Source: Verrucomicrobiaceae bacterium
Lineage (GTDB): Bacteria > Verrucomicrobiota > Verrucomicrobiia > Verrucomicrobiales > Akkermansiaceae
Assembly (NCBI GenBank): GCA_027487435.1
Contig: JAIYDP010000068.1
Coordinates: 1-39,964 of the forward strand
DNA: 39,964 nucleotides
Direction: 5' to 3'
Positions 26,245 to 34,645 of the stretch are shown here, piece by piece (the first letter of the stretch is position 1; each line of letters starts with the position of its first letter). A program made the position numbers and the translations under genes. The notes under the pieces are model-generated. The model was not told the origin of the DNA and did not search any database. It saw only the letters and a list, made by a program, of their open reading frames with translations.

Positions 26245-29200
26245 TTAGTCTTCTGTTGCCGTGGCTCGGAGTTTGCCAAACAGTTTGCCATTCACTGCCT
26301 TGTTGCTAGGGACGGTAATGACGATGTCATCGGTCGTCGCATCGAAGCTCGAGATGGCTACGGAAACGCCATTCGATGAGGAACTTGAAGAACCGATGGG
26401 TAGAGAGTTTGGTGCCTGAAAGGTGAGATCTACGGTCCAATGAAAGGCGAGATTGGCATTGCCGATCGACTCGCGTTTTCTCTTGAAGCGAAAGATCATA
26501 TCGCCAGATGAATTGGTCGAACTGATCGGCAGTAGCGACGATGAATTCGAACCAGGGTTTGCCGAGTTTGGTTCGCCGCCTAGAATGTATTCGAGTATGT
26601 TTGCGATCCCGTCCCCATCAGGATCTGCGTCAATGTTTGCGTCGAGGCCGCTGAGATTTTTGGAATTGCTCCATGATTGGTAAGGGGAAAGAGCTTCAAT
26701 CGGCACATTGGCGAAGGTCAAGGCGGGGAGGGCGTTGGCACCGAAGAGCAGTGTGGAAACCGATTCGGTGAAGTTCCAGGTGTCCTTGACGTAGTCGATC
26801 GTGGAATTTTCGGCCACGGCACTCGAAAGCTGGAGTGTGACAGTGTTGCCAGAGGCACTACCTGAGCTGACGAGGTTGCTAACATCATTGATATGGTAGT
26901 TCGGTAAAGAAAAATTGCTCCAGCTCATGGGTTGATCGAAGAGCAAAGCGATGGCCGTTCTGGCACTGCTTGTGAAAGACGCACGTACGAGGTTGGGAGA
27001 AGTGACGGCAGAAGGAGAGTTGACGCCGTAGATGTCGCGATTGATGACAGGCAATGTGCGCGCAGCCAAGGTCTGATAGCCTGCGATCGAATAGTGGCAT
27101 CCATCATAGCCTGGGATGGCGAGAGTCGCTACGATGCTCATGTTCGAAAAGAGACGAGGCAAGGTGCGATGGATTTCACGGACTTCGCTAGCGAAGGGTC
27201 CGATGCTACAGGGATTTGGTGCGATTTGAAAAATCAGGTAGCGTTGGAAGTTGGGGAAGTCTTCTTTCCATGCGGAGGTCATGCTCAAGAATTGTTGTTG
27301 GTAAAATAGATGATCTGGCTCAATAGGTGGACCAAAAGTGCTGCTATCACTTTCACCTTGATGCCAGAAAGCCGCGCGGATGCCGTGGGTCAGGCGAGCG
27401 GCGATGACGCGATTGAGCAAGTTAGCATAAATATCGTAGGTTCCAGCCCCTACGGTTCGGTTGGCAGGGTTTGGTTGATGTTGGTCAATGCGGGTGCCGC
27501 CAACTGCACCATTGATGATGCAGATCGGGATGGCATGCTGCATGGTGAGGTCTTGCGCCAATTTCATGGCCCAGAATCCTACTTTGCTTCCCCAATTGGG
27601 GCTAGTGGGGCGAGCATACGCAGGACCCCATCCCAGAGTGGCATCGTAAGTTTTGACCCATGGATCACTGGTATCGACTTGCGGAGACCCAGTGTCAGTC
27701 GCTTGAGCATTGGACTGGCCAGAGATGATAAAGGCATCGCCACAGAGCATTCCATTTACGGTGGCGACATCGGAATCTACGCTCGCAGTTCTGGTTCCAT
27801 ACACCACTCGGTAGGTCGCTAAACCGGCTTCAATGGTCGCGGTGAAAGCATACGTGCCACCTGTTAGTGTTTGTCGATGGGTGGCATAGAGTGTTTCCGA
27901 TCCACCAGATGGAGTGCGATAGATTTTGAGGAAAACATCATCGGGCGAGCCGGATTGCGTGCCTCGGTAAAAAATCGTTCCCATGTTGGTGAACGGATTG
28001 CGTGCGAAGAACTGGTTGGCAACGGGTTTCTCATTGGCAAGCGGTGTCCGTTCCACCCATGGGTCAGTGGCGGGTTCCTGCACGGTGATGGTGGTAGTTT
28101 GCGTTACATTTTCCGTGCCGTTGTTCATGGTAAGCGTGACGAGCAGCGATCCGCTGCCTTGCGCGCGGGTTAGTGTCATGACGCTAGGCGAAGTTGTTTG
28201 AGTGACTGCAAGGTTTCTGGTGCTCCAATTGTAGGTGAAGTTCGTGCCATTGTTGACTTGCAGCAGTGATAGATTGGAGATGATGGGTTGTACAGTGATG
28301 GCGGAGCGTCCGTTCCAATTCGCGGGTGCGGAGAGGGTGAACTCAGGCAGCGGCGGCGCGACAAGCACCGTGACGGTGTAATGTTTGGTTACCAAGGAAT
28401 CAGAAGAGGTGACGGTGTAAGTCTGCGGAGTGGTGAAGTTTCTCGCCGTGCCGGAAGGGGTGGTACAGGTAGCGCCTGGCCATACTACGTAGGTGGGTGC
28501 CACATTCGTTATGTCGGTGCCGAAAGGAACGGTGAGAGTGATGGTGTTTTCGCCTATGACGGCATCACGGATGGATGGCGGATTGGAGGCCAGACTCATG
28601 CTGAACAGATCCGCTTTGGGTGCGATTGGTGTTGCGATCAATTGAAAGCCGTTAAACGGGGTGTTGTTGCCATCGGTGATTCTGAAGGATAGCTCGCCGG
28701 CGAAGGTGGGGGTGAGGCCATTGACGCGCATCCAGTTGCCGGTATTGCCCGCTCCCGAGGTGATGTCGCCAGGATTGGTGTCCTGCGACAAGGCGAGCAC
28801 GGTACCATTGGTGCCGCTTAGCACTCGGTTGAGGTAAAAGGTTCCTGTTAGACCACTTCCCGATGTTTGAGTGATTGGCAGGCTATCGCCGTTTTTCCAC
28901 CACCAATCCGAATAGATTACGAGGTCATAGGAATTTGCGACCGAGAGCCCCTTGAGGGTCATCGTGTTGTTGCCATTTACCCGACTGTTGAAAATCTTGG
29001 CACCGCTTGTCAGATTCTGGGTACCGATGCTTCCTCCGGCAAAATCAAGGGTGACGCCCGTGTTTACGCCTTCGGAATTTTTCAGTACCATGGCGGTTAG
29101 CGGCACTGAGGCAACCCGGTTCCATGTGCTGTTGGTGGTGTTTTCTGTTGCAGCGCCAATAAAGTTTTCAGAGGTAGTGATCTGGTTGGCAGTTTGGCTG

Positions 29201-31731
29201 GCAAATTGAACGTTCCAGACAGTGTAGAGCGGTGCAGTGCTAGTCGTCGCGTTGGCCGGCGCGGAGCTGGCCGTGGCGTTTTGTCCCGCACTTCGATCTC
29301 GGGCCGTAACGGTGTAGGTATAGGTGGTGGAGGGGGATAAACCAGCATCATTGTAATGGGGACTCGACTGCCAACCACTGTCCGTGCCGCCGGGATTGCC
29401 GCTAGTTTCATCGAAGAAATACTCCACTCCGCTCGCATCCGTAGCGGTGCTAGCGGTCATAGTAATGCTGTCCATTCCTGCAGATGTCGGCACCGTGGCC
29501 CAAGTCATGGGGTTTGGAGTAGGTGCAGCTGTGTCGGCAGGGGCAGAGCTGAAAATGAGGAAGCCACTGGTATTGAGTTCATAGTCGCCAAGCCCTGCGC
29601 CATTGACAGTGATTTTGTCCATTTGCGCTTGGGTTAGCCCGCTGCCAGATGTGCCGAAGCGCAGTGAGCTCGATGAGAAAGTTCCAGTGATATTGAGTGT
29701 GCCAGGCCATGCTACGGCGGAACTGTCGGCAAAGGTTAACGATGCATTGGCACCGAGGTTGATCGATGCAGATCCTGTGACAGCGAGTGTGCCAGCGGTA
29801 TCCGTAAATGTTGCGGCATCCAATATGCCCCCGCTCATGGTGAGCGCCGAGGAATTGGGCAAAACATTGTTTGCACCCAAGGCGAGCGTGCCACCGTTAA
29901 TCGTTGTCGTGCCTGTATAGGTGTTTGCTCCGGAGAGAGTCCACTTTCCTGTGCCGTTTTTGGTGACAGAGGTAGTATTACTCGTGCTATTGTTCACGAT
30001 GGCTCCAGCGATTTCCCCTGTGCCTGCCGTCGAGCCAGCGAGCACGAAGGTCTTTGCTCCTGCGCCTGTGGCAGTCATGTTGCTGGTGAATTTTAGTAAG
30101 CCTGTGCCAGATTGTTCTAGCGTCGATGTGCCAGTAGTTCCTCGGAGATCGATCACGCGGTCTGACGTGTCGCCGGTTCCGATGTATCGCAATGTAGGAT
30201 TGGCGGTGAGAGAGCCAAAGCCGATCGTTCCTCTGGCAGTGGTTGTGGGTGCGCCTAAAGCACTGGCACCAGCTCCTACGTTCTTGATCGAATTGAAAGA
30301 ATAAATTCCCGTTTGCTGGGTATTGACGATGGCATCAAAAGTGCTGTTTCCCGTAAATGTAACGCCATTTGGTGTTCCTGCTCCTAGGAATATATTTTGT
30401 CCGGCTTGCACTCCAGAGATATTTCCAGAAATGTTCAGACCACTCAGCCAATAACTTCCGCTAGCTGGCAAAGTGTTTGTGAGATTGCCCACTTTGAGCA
30501 TGTCGCTACCTGTGCGCACAGCGATGTTAAATGCTCCTGTGGCGGCGATTTCATGAATGGTCGCATTTGCACCCGCACTGGTGGTGAAATCCATCGATGC
30601 CGTGAGCGAGGAAAGTTTCGATATGACAATGCTCGATCCTGTAGATGTAGTGAAAACAAATTGCTGAGCTGATGACTGATTGTATTCCGAGTCGCCTAAA
30701 CTAAGGTTAACATTTGCTCCTGAAACGTTGATGCCGCTTGCCTGCATTCTGGCAGTAAAGCCACGATTTGTGGTAACAGAAGAGCCGGTATAATTCAGCG
30801 TCGAGCCAATGAGTATGAGGCCTGTTTTACCAGCGGCGGGAAATTTTCCTAGGCTGCTCACTGTGCCAGCATCAGCTAGAGAGGAAATGGAGAGTGTGCC
30901 ACCTTGCACTGTGGTTGCGCCACTGTAGGAATTGTTTGAGCCTAAGGTAAGTGTATTTGTTCCTAACTTGGTTAAGCCTCTGTTAACATCAGCGATGGCG
31001 GATGTGTAGGAAAGATTTCCCGATGTGGTATCGATGCCAATGGAGGTAGTGGCATCCACGGAAACATTGCTCAAATTTCCAGACATCACCCCAGAAAATG
31101 CATTGTCGAGATCGCTGACAGTAAAGCCCGCCCCGCCCACGCCAAGACCTAGAGTCGTAGCTGCGCTGAATACGTGAGTTCCCGAAGCAGGTTTTGAAGC
31201 AAGATTGCGAAATACCAGTGTTCCTTCGATGATAGAAGATCCGCCAGAATATGCATTTGCCCCACTTAAGGCCACAGTGCCTAAGCCGGTTTTATTGATA
31301 CCTGAGGTTCCCGCGATAGGGGAGATAATCGACTGAATGACATTCGCATGATTCTGTGTAATGGTGGATACGGTCAATGAGTTTGCCGCAGTACCTAGGG
31401 TGATTGCAGTCGTTTGCCCTGCACCGTAAACGATAGAACTAGCACTGACCCCACCTGTTGCGATGCCCACAGTACCATTGCCATAATTGAGCGTTGTTGT
31501 GCCAAAATTTACGGCGTCGGAGGAGTTTGTTACGACAGGGGAGATTGCCGAAGTTCCTGCGTTACTGGTGCTCCAGAAATCGTTTGATCCCCACGTGCCA
31601 GTGGTGTTGCCGAAGCCTGCTGTTGCACCATTTGAATCCCACCAATAATCGGCGGCATGTGATTGATGCAGTGTGAACAGGCTCAGAGCTGTAAGGGCGA
31701 AATTTTTGAGAGAATAGATTTTTCGTTTCAT
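26245..31731 (-). CDS. Giant secreted beta-strand-repeat protein with sialate-O-acetylesterase-like domain and DGDG/FARL C-terminal module
   Basis: The protein has about 1828 residues from ATG 31731 (MKRKIYSLKNFALTALSLF, a signal peptide ending SHA); a start 20 residues earlier is in frame but unlikely. Residues about 30-720 hold the beta-strand passenger (DYWWDSNGATAGFGNTTGTW, many SGANTYTG-type repeats). An Fn3-like domain (about 730-835) and a further beta domain (about 1040-1130) follow. An SGNH/SASA esterase-like domain spans about 1330-1570, with GQSN, WHQGESD and a DGCHYS catalytic Asp/His block. The last 150 residues are the module shared with neighbours (DADPDGDGIANILEYILGG, then KLFGKLRA). 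Such esterases remove O-acetyl groups from sialic acids or other glycans. There is no barrel or PEP-CTERM. It is the most diverged of three tandem paralogues. Confidence 0.88.
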   Translation of the reverse strand: MKRKIYSLKNFALTALSLFTLHQSHAADYWWDSNGATAGFGNTTGTWGSNDFWSTSNAGTSAISPVVTNSSDAVNFGTTTLNYGNGTVGIATGGVSASSIVYGAGQTTAITLGTAANSLTVSTITQNHANVIQSIISPIAGTSGINKTGLGTVALSGANAYSGGSSIIEGTLVFRNLASKPASGTHVFSAATTLGLGVGGAGFTVSDLDNAFSGVMSGNLSNVSVDATTSIGIDTTSGNLSYTSAIADVNRGLTKLGTNTLTLGSNNSYSGATTVQGGTLSISSLADAGTVSSLGKFPAAGKTGLILIGSTLNYTGSSVTTNRGFTARMQASGINVSGANVNLSLGDSEYNQSSAQQFVFTTSTGSSIVISKLSSLTASMDFTTSAGANATIHEIAATGAFNIAVRTGSDMLKVGNLTNTLPASGSYWLSGLNISGNISGVQAGQNIFLGAGTPNGVTFTGNSTFDAIVNTQQTGIYSFNSIKNVGAGASALGAPTTTARGTIGFGSLTANPTLRYIGTGDTSDRVIDLRGTTGTSTLEQSGTGLLKFTSNMTATGAGAKTFVLAGSTAGTGEIAGAIVNNSTSNTTSVTKNGTGKWTLSGANTYTGTTTINGGTLALGANNVLPNSSALTMSGGILDAATFTDTAGTLAVTGSASINLGANASLTFADSSAVAWPGTLNITGTFSSSSLRFGTSGSGLTQAQMDKITVNGAGLGDYELNTSGFLIFSSAPADTAAPTPNPMTWATVPTSAGMDSITMTASTATDASGVEYFFDETSGNPGGTDSGWQSSPHYNDAGLSPSTTYTYTVTARDRSAGQNATASSAPANATTSTAPLYTVWNVQFASQTANQITTSENFIGAATENTTNSTWNRVASVPLTAMVLKNSEGVNTGVTLDFAGGSIGTQNLTSGAKIFNSRVNGNNTMTLKGLSVANSYDLVIYSDWWWKNGDSLPITQTSGSGLTGTFYLNRVLSGTNGTVLALSQDTNPGDITSGAGNTGNWMRVNGLTPTFAGELSFRITDGNNTPFNGFQLIATPIAPKADLFSMSLASNPPSIRDAVIGENTITLTVPFGTDITNVAPTYVVWPGATCTTPSGTARNFTTPQTYTVTSSDSLVTKHYTVTVLVAPPLPEFTLSAPANWNGRSAITVQPIISNLSLLQVNNGTNFTYNWSTRNLAVTQTTSPSVMTLTRAQGSGSLLVTLTMNNGTENVTQTTTITVQEPATDPWVERTPLANEKPVANQFFARNPFTNMGTIFYRGTQSGSPDDVFLKIYRTPSGGSETLYATHRQTLTGGTYAFTATIEAGLATYRVVYGTRTASVDSDVATVNGMLCGDAFIISGQSNAQATDTGSPQVDTSDPWVKTYDATLGWGPAYARPTSPNWGSKVGFWAMKLAQDLTMQHAIPICIINGAVGGTRIDQHQPNPANRTVGAGTYDIYANLLNRVIAARLTHGIRAAFWHQGESDSSTFGPPIEPDHLFYQQQFLSMTSAWKEDFPNFQRYLIFQIAPNPCSIGPFASEVREIHRTLPRLFSNMSIVATLAIPGYDGCHYSIAGYQTLAARTLPVINRDIYGVNSPSAVTSPNLVRASFTSSARTAIALLFDQPMSWSNFSLPNYHINDVSNLVSSGSASGNTVTLQLSSAVAENSTIDYVKDTWNFTESVSTLLFGANALPALTFANVPIEALSPYQSWSNSKNLSGLDANIDADPDGDGIANILEYILGGEPNSANPGSNSSSLLPISSTNSSGDMIFRFKRKRESIGNANLAFHWTVDLTFQAPNSLPIGSSSSSSNGVSVAISSFDATTDDIVITVPSNKAVNGKLFGKLRATATED

Positions 31732-31795
31732 GCTTTGCGCATAGTTAGGAATTAAAGAGATGGTTGAAAGGCGGTTTAACCTGTGGAACATGATT

Positions 31796-31824
31796 GAGCG
31801 TGGTGACTCGTGAACACCACGCTC
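31796..31824. terminator. Strong hairpin downstream of the 895-residue protein gene
   Basis: GAGCGTGGTG (31796-31805) pairs perfectly with CACCACGCTC (31815-31824), a 10-base stem with a 9-base loop, 12 bases past the minus-strand stop at 31836. No T-run follows on the minus strand, so termination may be inefficient, or the hairpin may instead protect the mRNA 3' end. Confidence 0.5.
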
Positions 31825-31835
31825 GTCATCAGTTG

Positions 31836-34523
31836 TTACGGTGCAATAACGACGCGAAGGCGCGCGAATTTCTTATCGTCGGGTGAGCGTGGAATGGATA
31901 ATGTCACAGTATCAAAGCTAGGTGAAGTGTTTTTTACTACCGTGATCCCAGACGCATTCGCGATGGCGGAATCAGAGACAGGATATGAGGCTGCCCAAGA
32001 TACTAAATCCGTGCTCGTTTCGACCGAAAGAGAAGTTTTCGGATCGATAGAGGACTGTGCCCTTTGGAAGGTGAAACTCATGTTTGTGGAATTCGTCGTT
32101 AAGGTCGGTAGCTTGCTGATGTCGTTCGATGCAGTAGTACCACCGAGAATAAATTCTACGCCATTGGTCACGCCATCACCATCGGTATCATCGTTCACAT
32201 TGGAACCAGGAGCGTTTGCTGCCACCCATGAACTATAGGCAGAGCTGGCGCCTGTGGAAGTAATCGTGACTTGCAATTCATTTCCGCTGATCACGGGAGG
32301 ATTCGCTGTCCAACCCGCAGGTAAAATGACCGAAGTTGGAGCTGTGCCGACAATATCCTGACCACCGAACACGAGGGTGTATGTTCCGAGAGAGGCAGCA
32401 CTGGAGGAACTGAGATCCAACACTGAGTCACCGGAAAAGGTCAAGGTCTTGCCCGAAGCGATCTCAAGAGAATCATGAGTGCCAGATGGCGAAGTCAATC
32501 TGAAGGAAAGTCTGCCATTTGCCGCGACGGTAACATTGCTATTGAGTGTACCTGTTCCGCCTAAGGTTGCTCCGGAAGAAACGGAAAGGTTACCGGTTCC
32601 AGAGCCAGACCCGCTCGTGTTATTGATCAGTAGCGTGCCTTGGGTGACTGATGTATCTCCTGAATATGTGTTCGCACCAGAGAGAATCCACGTGCCTACT
32701 CCTGTTTTTTCCAGTGATGTAGTATTGCTCGTACTGTTGTTTACAACTGTGCCGGCCATTTCACCAATGCCTGCGGTTGATCCCGAAAGTCTGAAAATTT
32801 TGGAGCCTGCACCTGTGGCGGTCGTGTTGCTGGTAAACTTTAACAATCCTGTTCCCGCTTGTTCCAAGGTGACTGTTCCCGTTGTGCTTCGCAAGTTCAA
32901 CACGCGGTCAGTGGTGTCGCCAGCGCCGGTATAGCGTAGAGTAGGAGTGTTACTACCGTTTCCAAATTGAATGGTGCCTTTCGCTACAGTACTAGGCGCA
33001 CCCAGAGATGATGAATTGCTCGTGCCAACGTTTTTGATGGAATTGATCGTGTAGATGCCCGTTTGCTGGATTTGAATGATCGCATCAAAGCTGTTCATTC
33101 CTGATAGAGTGACGCTCGCTCCTCCTAGAACTAATGAGGAGCTAGCACCTGTACTGATGCCTGAAATGCTACCCGTTAGATTAATGTTCGACAACCAATG
33201 GACACCATTGTTGATGGGGGTGGTTTGGACAATATTTCCGATCGTTACGGGATTTGTGCCCGTTCTCACCGCGATATCAAATGCGTTAGCCGAGCTATTG
33301 ACCTGCACATGATTGATCGAGACTGCATTTGCAGCGGTCATGGTAAAATTCAGGTTATGATTGGGAATCGTAACTCTAGAAACATTGATGCTTGAGCCTG
33401 TTCCATGACTGAAGGCAAGCGTTTGAGTTGCACCAGTGGTGGTAACATTACTGTCACCTAAGCTTAGGTTGGTGTTTGCTCCGACTTGAATTGTGTTAGA
33501 TTGGCCAGTAGCGGTGAAACCACGATCCGTCGTGACCGTGCCAGTACCAGTAAAGTTGAAAACACCACCTCGCAACAGAAGTCCAGCGGCACCAGGTGAA
33601 GCAAAATTTCCGATGCTGCTATCCGTGCCAGCATTCGCGAGGGTAGGCACATTGAGAGTGCCACCTTGGATTGTTGTTGCCCCAGTGTAAGTATTGCTGG
33701 TGCCGATCGTTAGAGTGTTATTTCCCAGTTTGGCAAAACCCCTAGCACCGGTAATGGCCGATGCATAAGTAAGATTTCCCGCAGTGGTGTCTAATCCCAC
33801 AGCGGTGGTAGCATTTAGGGTGATGTTACTTAAATTTCCGGTCATTGTTCCCTCGCGAGCGTTCTCAAAATCTGTCGTTGAGAAAAAGCCCGCGCCACCC
33901 ACGCCAAGACCGAGCACTGTATCAGCACCGAACGCGTGTGTGCCAGATGATGCCTTTGAAGCAAGGTTGCGGAAGACGAGAGTGCCTCCACTAATCGATG
34001 TGCCGCCGTCGTAGGTATTCGCTCCGCTAAGTGCGATGAGTCCGACTTCCGATTTTGTTAAGGCGACTCCTGAACCTGCCAGCACTGCTGCGATGTTATG
34101 GACTGTGGAAATATTTAAGTTAGAAATGGTGGGAGTCGTGCCACCGAGTGTGATGGTGTTGCTCGTATTGCCGAGTGTGACGCCCGTGACCTGGCCACCA
34201 CGAAAGCTAATGGCATTGATGGAGACTCCGCCAGCATTGATGGCGACATTGGCATTTGCATAGTCGCCATTAAATCCAAATCGGAGTTCGTCAGCAGTGG
34301 TCGTTGTTGTTGTGAAAGTACTGCCTGTTCCATTTACGTTCGTGTTCAAGAACGCGCTCGTGCCCCAAGTGCCAGTGGTGTTGCCGAAGCCTGCTGTAGC
34401 GCCGTTTGAATCCCAGTAATAAATTTCCGCCTGGAGTTGATGGGTGAAGCAGGATACGGCCAGTGATGATATCGATAGATAGCAATAAATGGTATTTCTC
34501 AAAAATTGGTTTTTGGCTTTCAT
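31836..34523 (-). CDS. Secreted beta-strand-repeat protein ending in DGDG/FARL module
   Basis: The protein has 895 residues. A signal peptide (about 1-32, ending HQLQA) precedes the passenger, which begins IYYWDSNGATAGFGNTTGTWG and carries many autotransporter-associated beta-strand repeats (LSGANTYDGGTSISGGTLVF and similar). From about residue 35 to 620 it is nearly the same protein as the next gene upstream at 34646-37039. The two then diverge: this copy continues into a short beta region and the C-terminal module of about 135 residues (AYSSWVAANAPG, DDTDGDGVTNGVEFILGG, KKFARLRVVIAP). There is no autotransporter barrel. A surface or matrix-building role is likely. A strong terminator separates it from the upstream paralogue, so it probably has its own promoter within 34524-34584. 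Confidence 0.88.
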   Translation of the reverse strand: MKAKNQFLRNTIYCYLSISSLAVSCFTHQLQAEIYYWDSNGATAGFGNTTGTWGTSAFLNTNVNGTGSTFTTTTTTADELRFGFNGDYANANVAINAGGVSINAISFRGGQVTGVTLGNTSNTITLGGTTPTISNLNISTVHNIAAVLAGSGVALTKSEVGLIALSGANTYDGGTSISGGTLVFRNLASKASSGTHAFGADTVLGLGVGGAGFFSTTDFENAREGTMTGNLSNITLNATTAVGLDTTAGNLTYASAITGARGFAKLGNNTLTIGTSNTYTGATTIQGGTLNVPTLANAGTDSSIGNFASPGAAGLLLRGGVFNFTGTGTVTTDRGFTATGQSNTIQVGANTNLSLGDSNVTTTGATQTLAFSHGTGSSINVSRVTIPNHNLNFTMTAANAVSINHVQVNSSANAFDIAVRTGTNPVTIGNIVQTTPINNGVHWLSNINLTGSISGISTGASSSLVLGGASVTLSGMNSFDAIIQIQQTGIYTINSIKNVGTSNSSSLGAPSTVAKGTIQFGNGSNTPTLRYTGAGDTTDRVLNLRSTTGTVTLEQAGTGLLKFTSNTTATGAGSKIFRLSGSTAGIGEMAGTVVNNSTSNTTSLEKTGVGTWILSGANTYSGDTSVTQGTLLINNTSGSGSGTGNLSVSSGATLGGTGTLNSNVTVAANGRLSFRLTSPSGTHDSLEIASGKTLTFSGDSVLDLSSSSAASLGTYTLVFGGQDIVGTAPTSVILPAGWTANPPVISGNELQVTITSTGASSAYSSWVAANAPGSNVNDDTDGDGVTNGVEFILGGTTASNDISKLPTLTTNSTNMSFTFQRAQSSIDPKTSLSVETSTDLVSWAASYPVSDSAIANASGITVVKNTSPSFDTVTLSIPRSPDDKKFARLRVVIAP
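32660..34421 (-). repeat. 1.76-kb direct repeat, copy A
   Basis: This coding segment matches 35193-36955 closely at both DNA and protein level, in the same orientation, covering the whole passenger of the two paralogues. Long blocks are identical or differ at only a few positions by eye. Both ends coincide with protein domain edges, just after the signal peptide and just before the C-terminal region. Confidence 0.85.
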
Positions 34524-34584
34524 GGTATGTATGTTGTTAATGGAAAGTATTAGATCCTGTAGTTACACGGTGCAATTAAGAGAA

Positions 34585-34609
34585 ACAACCCCGAGTCGTT
34601 CGGGGTTGT
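34585..34609 (-). terminator. Rho-independent terminator between the tandem paralogues
   Basis: ACAACCCCGA (34585-34594) pairs with TCGGGGTTGT (34600-34609), a perfect 10-base stem with a 5-base loop. The minus strand continues TTTCTC, and the plus strand TTGTTTTGG, so it may act in both directions. It lies about 37 bases past the PEP-CTERM gene stop at 34646. Confidence 0.85.
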
Positions 34610-34645
34610 TTGTTTTGGTTATTGTTTTGTTGGAAGAAAATTTCG

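Noticed and set aside
29603..30304. Two adjacent plus-strand frames rich in Val, Pro and Ala
   Set aside because: They are antisense to the beta-strand repeats of the giant esterase-like protein. Similar frames recur at 32479-32934, 33076-33312, 35208-35468 and 35610-35894 opposite the same repeat types, as expected for mirrored Ser/Thr/Gly/Asn codons.
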